In this document: piece by piece, positions 1-6,765 of the stretch
Numbering within the stretch: the first letter of the stretch is position 1
Layout of the letters: every line of letters starts with the position of its first letter
Translations under genes and position numbers: made by a program
Notes under the pieces: model-generated
What the model was told of the DNA's origin: nothing
Databases searched by the model: none
What the model saw: only the letters and a program-made list of their open reading frames with translations
Assembly (NCBI GenBank): GCA_003648395.1
Contig: QMPB01000243.1
Coordinates: 1 to 6,765, forward strand
From: Bacteroidota bacterium
GTDB taxonomy: Bacteria; Bacteroidota; Bacteroidia; Bacteroidales; UBA1556
Length of the DNA: 6,765 bases
Reading direction: 5' to 3'

Positions 1-3000
1 AAGTTTTTTATACAACAACTGCTACTCCCTATTTTACAGTAGTACAAGGAAGTGTGACCTGCAATTCTCCTTCGGGAAGTACATCATTAAAAAGGCCAAA
101 TATTAAGATTCATACCGCAGGAAGCAATGGCTGTGTTAGTGCTAAAATTCCACTTACAGTTGATGTTCCTTTACCAACAATTGATGCAAACTTATCTGCT
201 ATTACAGAACCAATGGATGGTTGTGGATTGTTTTCCACACCAGTAAGTATTGAAATTGTAAACAATGGTATAGATACTATTCCTGGTGGATATTCTGCAA
301 CATACAAACTTGGAAACAACGCCTATATTACTGCTGAGACAATTGCCCTTGCAATTGCCCCTGCCGATACTTTAATATATACATTTAATACGCTAACATC
401 TTTAGCTTCGGGAACCAATGGAGCTTATTACGAAATAACGGCAAAGTTATTTGTACCAAACGATGCATATTCTGCAAACGATAGCTTAGTAGTTGATTCA
501 ATATTGTCTAATTATACCCCTAGTAATCCAATTACCATATCATCCACAATAAATTATTCAAATACTGCTGTGCTATCTGCAACTGCAATTGATAGCGTTT
601 TCTGGTATTCTGATTCTCTAGGATTTCAGTACTTAGGTGCAAATAATGGTTTCATTACTGACCCTTTGTATGATACCACAACTTTTTATGTTCAAGAACA
701 AAGGTCTATTGCCCAATCAAATTATACTATTGGTACATCATCAACAAATACAGGCACAGTTGGTCCAAGCCCATATGGAGCAGGAAACTATGGAGCAAAA
801 ATGCAATTTCTAATAACAGCTTCTGAATTAAGTGCTTTAGGAATGATGCAAGGTCCAATACATTCATTATCATTTAATGTTTTATATCCTGTAGGTTCAC
901 CATTAAACAGTTATACCATAAAGATTGCGAATAGCACAAAAATATCAATGCTTGGTGCTAATTTAGAAACTGGTTTAACAACTGTTTATTCTGAAAGTAA
1001 TTATGTAGATGTAGCAGGTTGGAATGAACATCAATTTTCTACCCCTTATATTTGGGATGGACATAGTAGTTTAATTATTGAAACGTGTTTTAAAAATACT
1101 ACTTCTACAAATTTTGCTAGTGTTTACTATACACAAACCTCAAATATTTCTGTTGCATATAATATTGGTAATAGTAGTTTTAGTTGTATTGATTCTGCAA
1201 TTACAGGAAACTCCAATCATCGTCCAAATATTAGATTAAAGCAAACAGGATTAGCAACTTGTGCCAGTGAGTTAATTCCTCTAACAGTTAATATTGTAAA
1301 TATTCCAAATACAGATGCAGGTATAACTTCAATTACTGAACCATCAGGAAATGTGAGTTCGATTATTGCTACACATGTAAAAGTAATATTAAAGAATTAT
1401 GGACTTAGCAATATGACTTCTGCAACCATCAATTGGACAGAAAAAGGCATTATTCAAACACCATTTATGTGGGCAGGTAATTTAGCCCAGAATAATATAG
1501 ATACAGTAACTATAGCTACGAATCACATGTTCAAAGGTGGAAGTACTAATATTGATGCTTGGGTAGAATTAACTAATGATACTATACATCAAAATGATAC
1601 AGCATCAATGCATAAGCTAATATGTATGAGCGGAAACTACAGCATAAATTCTATTAATGGTGATTATTTAAACTTTACTGATGCAGCTGATGATTTAAAC
1701 CTAGTTGGGGTTTGTGGACCTGTGGTATTTAATGCTGATTCAGGCACTTATAGTGGAGTAATAACCCTTTACCCAATAGTAGGATCTAGTGCAATAAATA
1801 CTATTACTTTTCAATCTACGCAACTAGACAGTACAGAGGTTGTTATAAACAATTCAGACCCAAATGATTATTACATAATAAGGTTGATAGGAGCATCGTA
1901 TGTAAATATAAAGCATATGACTCTTAAATATTTTGGAGGTCAATCAGGGAGTATTATTGTTCTAGAAAGTGGAGCTAGTAATATTGAATTAAGCAGTAGT
2001 ATAATTAATATTGGATACTCTGTTAGCTCAACAACAAATGCTAGTGGAATTTATGCTAATCAGCAGGGTATAAACGATATTTTGATTAATAATAATAAGT
2101 TTATCGATGGCTACAGCGCTATTTATTTTGGGGGATTATCTTCATCTACAAATAATAATATAAGTATATTAAACAATACGTTTAATGGGTTTAATGGACA
2201 AGCAGTAAAAGCTATCTACTCAAATAATGTTGAGGTTTCTTCAAATATAATTAACTCAGGAACTCAAGGAACTAATGTAAATAGCATTTACTTTACCATG
2301 GTTAATAATTTTGAAATTTCCAATAACAAAATTATTACTAGATCAAGTACCCAAAGTTATGGGATGTATTTAAGAGGAGGTGGAACATCAGGTGATCATT
2401 CTATTATATCTAATAACTTCTCTTCTACATTTGGAAGTTCTTCTGTAAATTGTGGAATATATATTTATTTAAGTAGTTATGTGGATATTTTTTATAACTC
2501 AATAAATGTAAATGATGGAGGGCCAACTTCCAAAGGAATGTATGTAAGTGGAGGATCTAATATAATTGCAAAGAATAATTCTATAAGCTCAAAGGCAGGA
2601 TATGCGTTATATGTTACTTCTGTACCATCAAGTTATAGCTTTGATTATAATAATATTTATGCTGATGCTAGCGCATCAAATTTTGTTTATTGGGGGACAA
2701 TTATTTCAGATTTAGCTACACTAAAGACTGCAGATATAAATAATAATCAAAATTCTGTAAGCTCTAATCCAAATTATAATAGTTTAACTGATCTACATGC
2801 CCAAGGAATTGATTTATACAATTCAGGCACTCCAATTAGTGGTATTACTATAGATATTGATAATGATTTAAGAAATACAACTACACCTTGTATTGGAGCT
2901 GATGAATTTAGCCCCCCTGCAATTGATTTGAGTCTAAGGGAATTAGTATATCCTTATGAATCAAGCTGTAGCTTTAGTGCAACCGATAGTATTGTTGTGA

Positions 3001-5624
3001 GAATTAAGAATATGGGACTTAATACGCTAAACTTCTCTTCTACTAATGCTACAATAAAAATATACCTAAGTGGAATATCAACAGATACTATAACTTATAT
3101 TTTAAATACAGGTAGTTTAACAGTTGGAGATGAGATGAATGTTAAGGTGTCGAACTCTTACAATATCTCATCTAATGGAATGTACACTTTTGATGGTGAA
3201 ATAAGCATTGCAAATGATGGCAACACAATTAATGATATAATGTTGCAGAAGAGTATTGTTAATTATCCAAATATTAATAGTTTCCCATTTAATGAAAACT
3301 TTGAGACAGGTGTTAATATATCATTTAAAGAAACTAATGGATCTCAATCTTCTATTGGCGTTACTAACGCAGCCGCAAATACAAGTATTGCAGGTTTAAA
3401 TTTTAGTGGTGGCAGTAATATAGGATGGACATTACCTTCTACTGTAACTCAAGCCTACAATAATACTTCTCATATTGCCACAGCCAGTAGTTGCAATATT
3501 GATGCATCAAGTGCAGCTGCATTATACCTTCAATTTAATCTGCGTCAAACTAAATATTCTTCCTATAATAGTAAGTCCTCTTGGTTTAGAGTTTTATTGA
3601 CAGATGCAAATAGCAATACATATTATTTGAAGAACTTTAATGGAGATTCAGTATTTATGCCAATAACAGCAAATTCAGATCCATTTCAAATACAAACATA
3701 TGACTTAAGTATGTTTGTAGGTCAGAATTTTCAAATTAGCTTTGAATCATCATGTAGGTATATTCTTGGTTTCGGAAGTAATGATGGAGACAATGCTTAT
3801 GTTGATGATATTATAATATGGGAGCCATCAGCTAAAGACGTGGCAGTAAAGTCCACTTTTAGCAATAATTTATTTGGTCATTCAGGAACAAATATGGTTA
3901 TTAGCACATCTTTTTCTAATATGGGAATAGATACTCTTTATACCATACCTTTGGCATATCAGGTGAATAACGGAATTGTTGTTCGTGATACTGCAATAGG
4001 AACATTTATTCCTTTTGAAAGTGATAGTTTTACATTTACAAGCAATTACATTCTTAACAATGGTCTTCAGAATCTTTGTGTATTTGCTGAGCTGCCAAAT
4101 GATGCTGAGGCTGCAAATGATACTGCATGTTCTCATTTGAAAGGCTTGAATACATTTTTTGCAAGTTATTCGGATGATTTTGAAGCAAATAATGAATGGT
4201 TTCCAGCAAATGCAGCTGATCAATGGCAATTAGGTACACCTAATTCAAGTTTTATTACAAATGCACATAGTGGACAAAATGCATGGACTACCATCCTTAA
4301 TGGGAACCATTCAACAAGCACTGAAGATTATTTATATTCACCATACCTTATTGTGCCAACATATGCTGATACTGCTGTATTAGAGTTTTGGATGACAATG
4401 AATGTTAATACTTTAGATGTATATAGCCAATTAGAATACTCCTTTGATGGCATTTTATGGATACCTCTTGGATATTACGGTGATCCAAACTCAAACAATT
4501 GGTATAATAAAGCTATTAATGGAAAGCATGTTTGGAGTCATAGTAATTATTCTTGGGCGGAATCTAATATTAAGCTAGACCCAAGTGTATTTAATACTGG
4601 AAATTCATTTCAGATGCGTTTTACTTTTAACTCAGGCACAAACCCATTAAGTAGTGATGGTTGGGCTATTGATGATTTTAAAATTACAATTCCACCTATG
4701 CAAATAGATGCAGGTGTTGAATCTATAATAAATCCTACAAATTCAATTATTACTGGTAGTGTAACTACAGTAAGTGTAATGCTGAAAAACTACGGTAATG
4801 ATACTTTAACTAGTATTCCTATTAGTTATAGTATTAATGGAAACGTAATTAGTAATGAAACTTGGAGTGGAGTATTGCCTTTAGACTCTTCAGTTGTATA
4901 TACATTCTCTACAACTTATATTTCGGGAGGAACTGATTATATATTGTGTGCTTATACAGACTTAAGTAATGATATGGTTATTTTTAATGATTCGGCATGT
5001 GTTCAAATACTTTCTATACCTGGAAATCAGGATGCTGGAATTAGTTCAATGATAGCTCCTTTTGGGCAAACTACAATTGGGCAAGCAACACAAGTAAAAG
5101 TTATGATTTACAATTATGGAAACGATACTTTATATTCAGTTCCTGTGGAATATCTTATAGGTGGAAACTCACAAGCAATAGAGACTTTTACTGGAACAAT
5201 TGTTCCATTTGACTCAGCGGCCTATACTTTTACAACAACCTACAACTCAGCTGCAGGAATATATACTATTTGTGCTATTACACAATTAGCTAATGATGTG
5301 GACCCTGTGAATGATCAAAAATGTGTTACTGTAATAGGGACTAGTATAGACCACGCAAAAGGAGATAGATTTATGGTTGCGCAGAACAGACCTAATCCTG
5401 CAAAAAACAATACCGAAATTGAGTTCTATCTTCCAAAATCAGGAAATATTAATTTTAGAATTGTTGATATGTTAGGAGCTGTTGTAGAAAATCAACAACA
5501 AACATATTCGCAAGGAAAGCAAATAATTAGACTAAATCCAACTAATTATGCCGAAGGAATTTATTTTTACTCAATAAGTTTTGATGGTGAAGTTAAAACA
5601 TTCAAAATGATTATAGTTCGATAA
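1..5624 (+). CDS. Giant multi-domain T9SS-secreted surface/adhesin-like protein, 5' partial
   Basis: The frame is open from base 3 (Val-Phe-Tyr...) to TAA at 5622-5624, giving 1873 visible codons. A GTG at 54 is not the start, because codons upstream of it are in frame and homologous to a later repeat. Residues below count from base 54. Order: end of a first beta-sandwich (RPNI, 14-17); CARDB-like 1 (44-150); CHU_C-associated Ig-like (about 154-217, WYSDSLG...YDTTTFYV); second sandwich (about 221-400, RPNI near its end); CARDB-like 2 (421-523); right-handed beta-helix (about 527-955, ending CIGADEF); CARDB-like 3 (958-1072); MAM/choice-of-anchor-J-like jelly roll (1077-1257, YVDDIIIWE); CARDB-like 4 (1262-1364); second jelly roll (1369-1546, GWAIDDFKI); CARDB-like 5 and 6 (1552-1766); T9SS type A sorting domain (1773-1856). 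Family knowledge predicts extracellular export through T9SS. An adhesive or structural role is inference; no protease or glycosidase motif was seen. Domain names come from pattern recognition, not a profile search. Confidence 0.93.
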   Translation, partial: VFYTTTATPYFTVVQGSVTCNSPSGSTSLKRPNIKIHTAGSNGCVSAKIPLTVDVPLPTIDANLSAITEPMDGCGLFSTPVSIEIVNNGIDTIPGGYSATYKLGNNAYITAETIALAIAPADTLIYTFNTLTSLASGTNGAYYEITAKLFVPNDAYSANDSLVVDSILSNYTPSNPITISSTINYSNTAVLSATAIDSVFWYSDSLGFQYLGANNGFITDPLYDTTTFYVQEQRSIAQSNYTIGTSSTNTGTVGPSPYGAGNYGAKMQFLITASELSALGMMQGPIHSLSFNVLYPVGSPLNSYTIKIANSTKISMLGANLETGLTTVYSESNYVDVAGWNEHQFSTPYIWDGHSSLIIETCFKNTTSTNFASVYYTQTSNISVAYNIGNSSFSCIDSAITGNSNHRPNIRLKQTGLATCASELIPLTVNIVNIPNTDAGITSITEPSGNVSSIIATHVKVILKNYGLSNMTSATINWTEKGIIQTPFMWAGNLAQNNIDTVTIATNHMFKGGSTNIDAWVELTNDTIHQNDTASMHKLICMSGNYSINSINGDYLNFTDAADDLNLVGVCGPVVFNADSGTYSGVITLYPIVGSSAINTITFQSTQLDSTEVVINNSDPNDYYIIRLIGASYVNIKHMTLKYFGGQSGSIIVLESGASNIELSSSIINIGYSVSSTTNASGIYANQQGINDILINNNKFIDGYSAIYFGGLSSSTNNNISILNNTFNGFNGQAVKAIYSNNVEVSSNIINSGTQGTNVNSIYFTMVNNFEISNNKIITRSSTQSYGMYLRGGGTSGDHSIISNNFSSTFGSSSVNCGIYIYLSSYVDIFYNSINVNDGGPTSKGMYVSGGSNIIAKNNSISSKAGYALYVTSVPSSYSFDYNNIYADASASNFVYWGTIISDLATLKTADINNNQNSVSSNPNYNSLTDLHAQGIDLYNSGTPISGITIDIDNDLRNTTTPCIGADEFSPPAIDLSLRELVYPYESSCSFSATDSIVVRIKNMGLNTLNFSSTNATIKIYLSGISTDTITYILNTGSLTVGDEMNVKVSNSYNISSNGMYTFDGEISIANDGNTINDIMLQKSIVNYPNINSFPFNENFETGVNISFKETNGSQSSIGVTNAAANTSIAGLNFSGGSNIGWTLPSTVTQAYNNTSHIATASSCNIDASSAAALYLQFNLRQTKYSSYNSKSSWFRVLLTDANSNTYYLKNFNGDSVFMPITANSDPFQIQTYDLSMFVGQNFQISFESSCRYILGFGSNDGDNAYVDDIIIWEPSAKDVAVKSTFSNNLFGHSGTNMVISTSFSNMGIDTLYTIPLAYQVNNGIVVRDTAIGTFIPFESDSFTFTSNYILNNGLQNLCVFAELPNDAEAANDTACSHLKGLNTFFASYSDDFEANNEWFPANAADQWQLGTPNSSFITNAHSGQNAWTTILNGNHSTSTEDYLYSPYLIVPTYADTAVLEFWMTMNVNTLDVYSQLEYSFDGILWIPLGYYGDPNSNNWYNKAINGKHVWSHSNYSWAESNIKLDPSVFNTGNSFQMRFTFNSGTNPLSSDGWAIDDFKITIPPMQIDAGVESIINPTNSIITGSVTTVSVMLKNYGNDTLTSIPISYSINGNVISNETWSGVLPLDSSVVYTFSTTYISGGTDYILCAYTDLSNDMVIFNDSACVQILSIPGNQDAGISSMIAPFGQTTIGQATQVKVMIYNYGNDTLYSVPVEYLIGGNSQAIETFTGTIVPFDSAAYTFTTTYNSAAGIYTICAITQLANDVDPVNDQKCVTVIGTSIDHAKGDRFMVAQNRPNPAKNNTEIEFYLPKSGNINFRIVDMLGAVVENQQQTYSQGKQIIRLNPTNYAEGIYFYSISFDGEVKTFKMIIVR
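3..1298 (+). repeat. Tandem protein repeat, unit about 373 residues (first copy cut by the window edge)
   Basis: The segment starting VFYTTT at base 3 and running through RPNIKI, a Cys, and IPLTVDV aligns with the segment starting VYYTQT at base 1122 and running through RPNIRL, a Cys, and IPLTVNIV. Each is followed by a CARDB-like module with an ITEP box. The offset is 1119 bases, or 373 codons, so the gene contains at least two copies of a beta-sandwich plus CARDB-like unit. The first copy is visible only at its C-terminal end. DNA identity has drifted, so this is an old duplication, not a recent one. Confidence 0.8.
1632..2915 (+). other. Right-handed parallel beta-helix domain inside the giant protein
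   Basis: This region of about 428 residues is made of short Asn/Ser/Ile-rich rungs: repeated patterns such as I-x-N-N-x-F/I (INNNKFIDG, ILNNTFNGF, ISNNKIITR, ISNNFSSTF, FYNSINVND, AKNNSISSK), each separated by roughly 20-30 residues. It opens with NFTDAADDLNLVGVCGPVVF and closes with a D-x-D-N-D-x-R...CIGADEF tail, which commonly marks the end of pectate-lyase-like or NosD-like helices in Bacteroidota. No carbohydrate-lyase active site was recognised. It may be a scaffold or a carbohydrate-binding surface rather than an enzyme. Confidence 0.8.
3282..3824 (+). other. MAM/choice-of-anchor-J-like jelly-roll domain (first copy)
   Basis: It starts at FPFNENFETG, passes through a block resembling AALYLQFNLRQ and a YDLSMFVGQNFQISFES strand, and ends NAYVDDIIIWE. 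The opening F-x-E-x-F-E and the closing DD-x-I are typical of the MAM-like or cleaved-adhesin-like jelly rolls found in Bacteroidota secreted proteins. It lies between CARDB-like modules 3 and 4. Assignment rests on pattern recognition only; binding to carbohydrate or protein is an inference from the fold class. Confidence 0.7.
4155..4692 (+). other. MAM/choice-of-anchor-J-like jelly-roll domain (second copy)
   Basis: It starts FASYSDDFEANNEWF, carries a QWQLGTP block, an LYSPYL strand, LEYSFDGILWIPLG, and ends DGWAIDDFKI. This is the order seen in MAM-like domains attached to Bacteroidota secreted proteases and adhesins. It shares only scattered signature residues with the first copy, so the two probably come from different module lineages and not from a recent duplication. 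It is flanked by CARDB-like modules 4 and 5. Confidence 0.72.
4707..5340 (+). repeat. Tandem pair of CARDB-like modules, 108-residue period
   Basis: Module 5 begins DAGVESIINP at base 4707 and module 6 begins DAGISSMIAP at base 5031, exactly 324 bases later. Both share NYGNDTL, a Y-T-F-x-T-T-Y block, and a C-x6-ND-x4-ND-x2-C tail. They sit directly before the sorting domain, where stalk-like Ig-fold repeats are common in T9SS cargo. CARDB-type folds mediate cell adhesion or spacing in other proteins; no specific partner can be named from the sequence. Confidence 0.8.
5370..5621 (+). other. T9SS type A C-terminal sorting domain (CTD)
   Basis: The last 84 residues show the usual order of a Por-secretion sorting domain: a short lead-in (FMVAQNRPNPAKNNTEIEF, with the NRPNP box at bases 5385-5399), a strand resembling FRIVDMLGAVV, a second segment around LNPTNYAEGIYFYSI, and a terminal FKMIIVR ending in a basic residue. 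In known T9SS cargo this domain is recognised by the outer-membrane translocon and usually removed by the PorU sortase. The complete CTD, directly followed by a stop and a terminator, shows that the 3' end of the gene is intact. Confidence 0.92.
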
Positions 5625-5646
5625 TTGATTGTTCTTGAATGATTAT

Positions 5647-5683
5647 AGCCCGTTTACCTTTCTTGGTAGATGGGCTTTTTTTT
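5647..5683 (+). terminator. Rho-independent terminator of the giant gene
   Basis: A 12-base stem (left arm 5647-5658, right arm 5665-5676) pairs fully if two G-U wobbles are allowed. It has a 6-base loop, TTTCTT, and the right arm runs into eight T residues (5676-5683). It lies 22 bases after the TAA. There is no matching A tract before the left arm, so it should work only for the + strand transcript. Confidence 0.92.
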
Positions 5684-5820
5684 GCTTATTGAGATATTAA
5701 CATCAAATCAATAGGGGTAATAAAACTATTTTTAAGTTGGGTATTAAGCCTTTGTATATAGTGGCATAATACTACAAAAGGAGAGATTGTGCCTATGTAG
5801 TCTATTATTTATTAGAAATA

Positions 5821-6011
5821 ATTAAGACCGTTGCATAATTTTAGTTTTCGGCAATAAAAGCCAATCTTTCATCTAACTATTTCCCCAATGCGTATATCGG
5901 GGCAAGCTGTTGTCGATTTTTTAGAGTCCTCTTTACAAAAGTAACCTGCGGGTTTAAAAAATCTGAAGCCTCATATTTGAATAAAATATTGGTTCTTGCA
6001 ACGGTTTTAAT
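5821..6011. repeat. MITE-like element or IS remnant bounded by 15-base inverted repeats
   Basis: The left end ATTAAGACCGTTGCA (5821-5835) and the reverse complement of the right end, ATTAAAACCGTTGCA (5997-6011), match at 14 of 15 positions and enclose 161 bases. A TTAA lies at each outer edge (5822-5825 and 6007-6010). It could be a target duplication flanking ends of the form GACCGTTGCA/TGCAACGGTT, but because TTAA is its own reverse complement this cannot be told apart from repeat sequence. The interior has GC-richer patches than the flanks and no intact transposase. Size, paired ends and intergenic position fit a non-autonomous element; the family is not assigned. Alternatives are a conserved RNA hairpin or a chance repeat. 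Confidence 0.55.
5883..5902. repeat. Short GC-rich inverted repeat inside the MITE-like element
   Basis: CCCC at 5883-5886 pairs with GGGG at 5899-5902. After one mismatch, two A-T pairs and one wobble follow around a small loop. It is the most GC-rich spot in the spacer. It has no T tract and is not a terminator by itself; it may be part of the folded structure of the surrounding element. Confidence 0.35.
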
Positions 6012-6155
6012 AACTTTAATCGATGATAAGAAGTGGTAGTCATCTATACTTATCCTATTAGTTGATAGGTAAATGAATAATAATGCTTGATATAGCTGTT
6101 GGGCTTGCTATTTTATTATTAGCACATTATTATTAATTTGTATATTGCCTATTTT

Positions 6156-6765
6156 CTACGATTCTGTAGGTTTTTCAATATCTGCTTCTAAAACATCGTC
6201 AACTAACAAAGCTTGAAACACCTTATAACTTAAAGCAAGAACTACTGAGCCAACAAATAAGCCAATTATTCCCGACATCATCATGCCACCAATTGCTCCA
6301 AGTAATATTGCTAGCATTGGTACATCTACACCTCTGCCTAATAATATTGGTTTAAGAAAAGCATCGCTAGCACTTACTATGATGCTCCAAATTAGGAATA
6401 TTACTGCTGGGGTAGTATCGGCAAAAGAAAAAACATATATTGCCAAAGGACCTAAAATAAGCAGTGGTGGTAATTGTAAAATAGCAAGAAAAAGAATTAT
6501 TAATGCCCATAAGCCTGGAGCGGGTATTCCGATTGCCCATACTCCAACTCCAGCCATAACCGATTGAATAACTGCCACGCCCAATACTCCTTGCACCACG
6601 CTTCTTATTATTGATACAGATAACTCTACAAAGCCTTTGCCCTTGGATCCAATTAATGTATTAAAAATTGATTTTGCTGCTTTTTCAGCAGAATCAGCTT
6701 TTGTAAGTAATGCACCAGATATAATTATTGAGATAACGAAAAGTAAAATTGTTGAACTGAAGTTA
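6156..6765 (-). CDS. AI-2E/PerM-family (UPF0118) membrane transporter, C-terminal part
   Basis: The minus-strand frame is open from the right edge (first full codon AAC at 6764-6762) to TAG at 6158-6156, giving 202 visible residues of a family usually about 340-380 long. The start is off-window; the internal GTG at 6599 is not the start, since conserved coding sequence precedes it. Visible parts: a hydrophobic helix (residues 5-20), a polar stretch (21-47) resembling the family's soluble region, then GVLGVAVIQ (59-67), a long hydrophobic block with LQLPP and LGP (about 85-115), SDAFLKPILLGRG (133-145), VP..AILLGAIGG (148-160) and a last helix ending near 185, followed by a short acidic tail (DDVLEADIEKPTES). 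These match the conserved C-terminal half of PF01594. The family is named for autoinducer-2 export, but some members are reported as Na+/H+ antiporters, so the substrate is unknown here. Confidence 0.92.
   Translation of the reverse strand, partial: NFSSTILLFVISIIISGALLTKADSAEKAAKSIFNTLIGSKGKGFVELSVSIIRSVVQGVLGVAVIQSVMAGVGVWAIGIPAPGLWALIILFLAILQLPPLLILGPLAIYVFSFADTTPAVIFLIWSIIVSASDAFLKPILLGRGVDVPMLAILLGAIGGMMMSGIIGLFVGSVVLALSYKVFQALLVDDVLEADIEKPTES

Larger units (their letters stand above)
5625..6155. other. Convergent intergenic spacer with no convincing gene
   Basis: This spacer of 531 bases separates two genes that end toward each other, so no promoter is needed here. It holds the + strand terminator at its left end and the inverted-repeat-bounded stretch at 5821-6011. 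The rest (5684-5820 and 6012-6155) is AT-rich, with stop codons in most frames and no tRNA-like or other RNA structure that I could recognise. No clear intrinsic terminator for the minus-strand gene was found; the available hairpins are short and lack a following T tract. Confidence 0.75.

Noticed and set aside
54..56. GTG as the start codon of the giant protein
   Set aside because: The frame is open further upstream to the window edge and the upstream codons align with a second copy of the same module, so this is an internal valine.
110..319. Minus-strand open frame of 69 codons
   Set aside because: Lies fully antisense to a well-supported coding region and shows no recognisable protein features.
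3882..4239. Two overlapping minus-strand open frames (115 and 61 codons)
   Set aside because: Both are antisense to CARDB-like and jelly-roll coding sequence; their Cys/Ile/His/Gln-rich composition is what reversed AT-rich coding DNA gives.
5778..5825. AAGGAGAG followed by TTG/GTG/ATG, resembling a ribosome binding site with a tiny ORF
   Set aside because: The ATG is followed at once by TAG and the TTG frame gives only 12 codons. Bacteroidota rarely depend on strong Shine-Dalgarno sites, and no conserved peptide is evident.
5973..5989. ATATTT/AAATAT palindrome near the right end of the element
   Set aside because: Six AT-only pairs are too weak and too common in this composition to call a regulatory site.
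6076..6134. Perfect 10-base inverted repeat AATAATAATG/CATTATTATT
   Set aside because: Almost purely AT trinucleotide-like sequence with a 39-base gap; expected by chance in such an AT-rich spacer and thermodynamically weak.
5684..6155. CRISPR array, tRNA or other structured RNA in the spacer
   Set aside because: No regularly spaced direct repeats, no cloverleaf pattern and no recognisable riboswitch or small RNA consensus were seen.
6283..6567. Plus-strand open frame of 94 codons
   Set aside because: Antisense to the conserved AI-2E family coding region, which has clear family motifs on the minus strand.

Overview
This is an AT-rich window (judged by eye; GC was not computed) from a member of the Bacteroidota. 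The evidence for that assignment is a very large, repetitive secreted protein ending in a type IX secretion system (T9SS) C-terminal sorting domain. It also carries a module set (CHU_C-type Ig-like, CARDB-like, jelly-roll and parallel beta-helix domains) typical of Bacteroidota surface and extracellular proteins. Genus cannot be assigned from the sequence.

Layout. Positions 1-5624 (+) are the 3' part of one giant gene. Its reading frame is open to the left edge, so the true start and signal peptide lie outside the window. A strong intrinsic terminator (5647-5683) follows the stop codon closely. Positions 6156-6765 (-) are the C-terminal part of an AI-2E/PerM-family membrane protein, whose start lies beyond the right edge. 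The two genes converge on a 531-base spacer (5625-6155) with no convincing gene. Inside the spacer is a 191-base stretch bounded by a 15-base inverted repeat (14/15 match, 5821-5835 and 5997-6011), best read as a MITE-like element or insertion-sequence remnant.

How the genes relate. Nothing links the two genes functionally; they are convergent and separately transcribed. The large protein is probably exported by Sec, then carried across the outer membrane by T9SS, where its CTD would be cleaved and the protein anchored or released. Its visible domains look structural or adhesive, and no catalytic motif was recognised. The most informative internal pattern is six CARDB-like modules that all keep an ND-x4-ND signature. 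Three of them carry a cysteine pair at identical spacing and the other three lack both cysteines. I see no clear sign of a previously undescribed biological system here; the inverted-repeat element is the least explained part.
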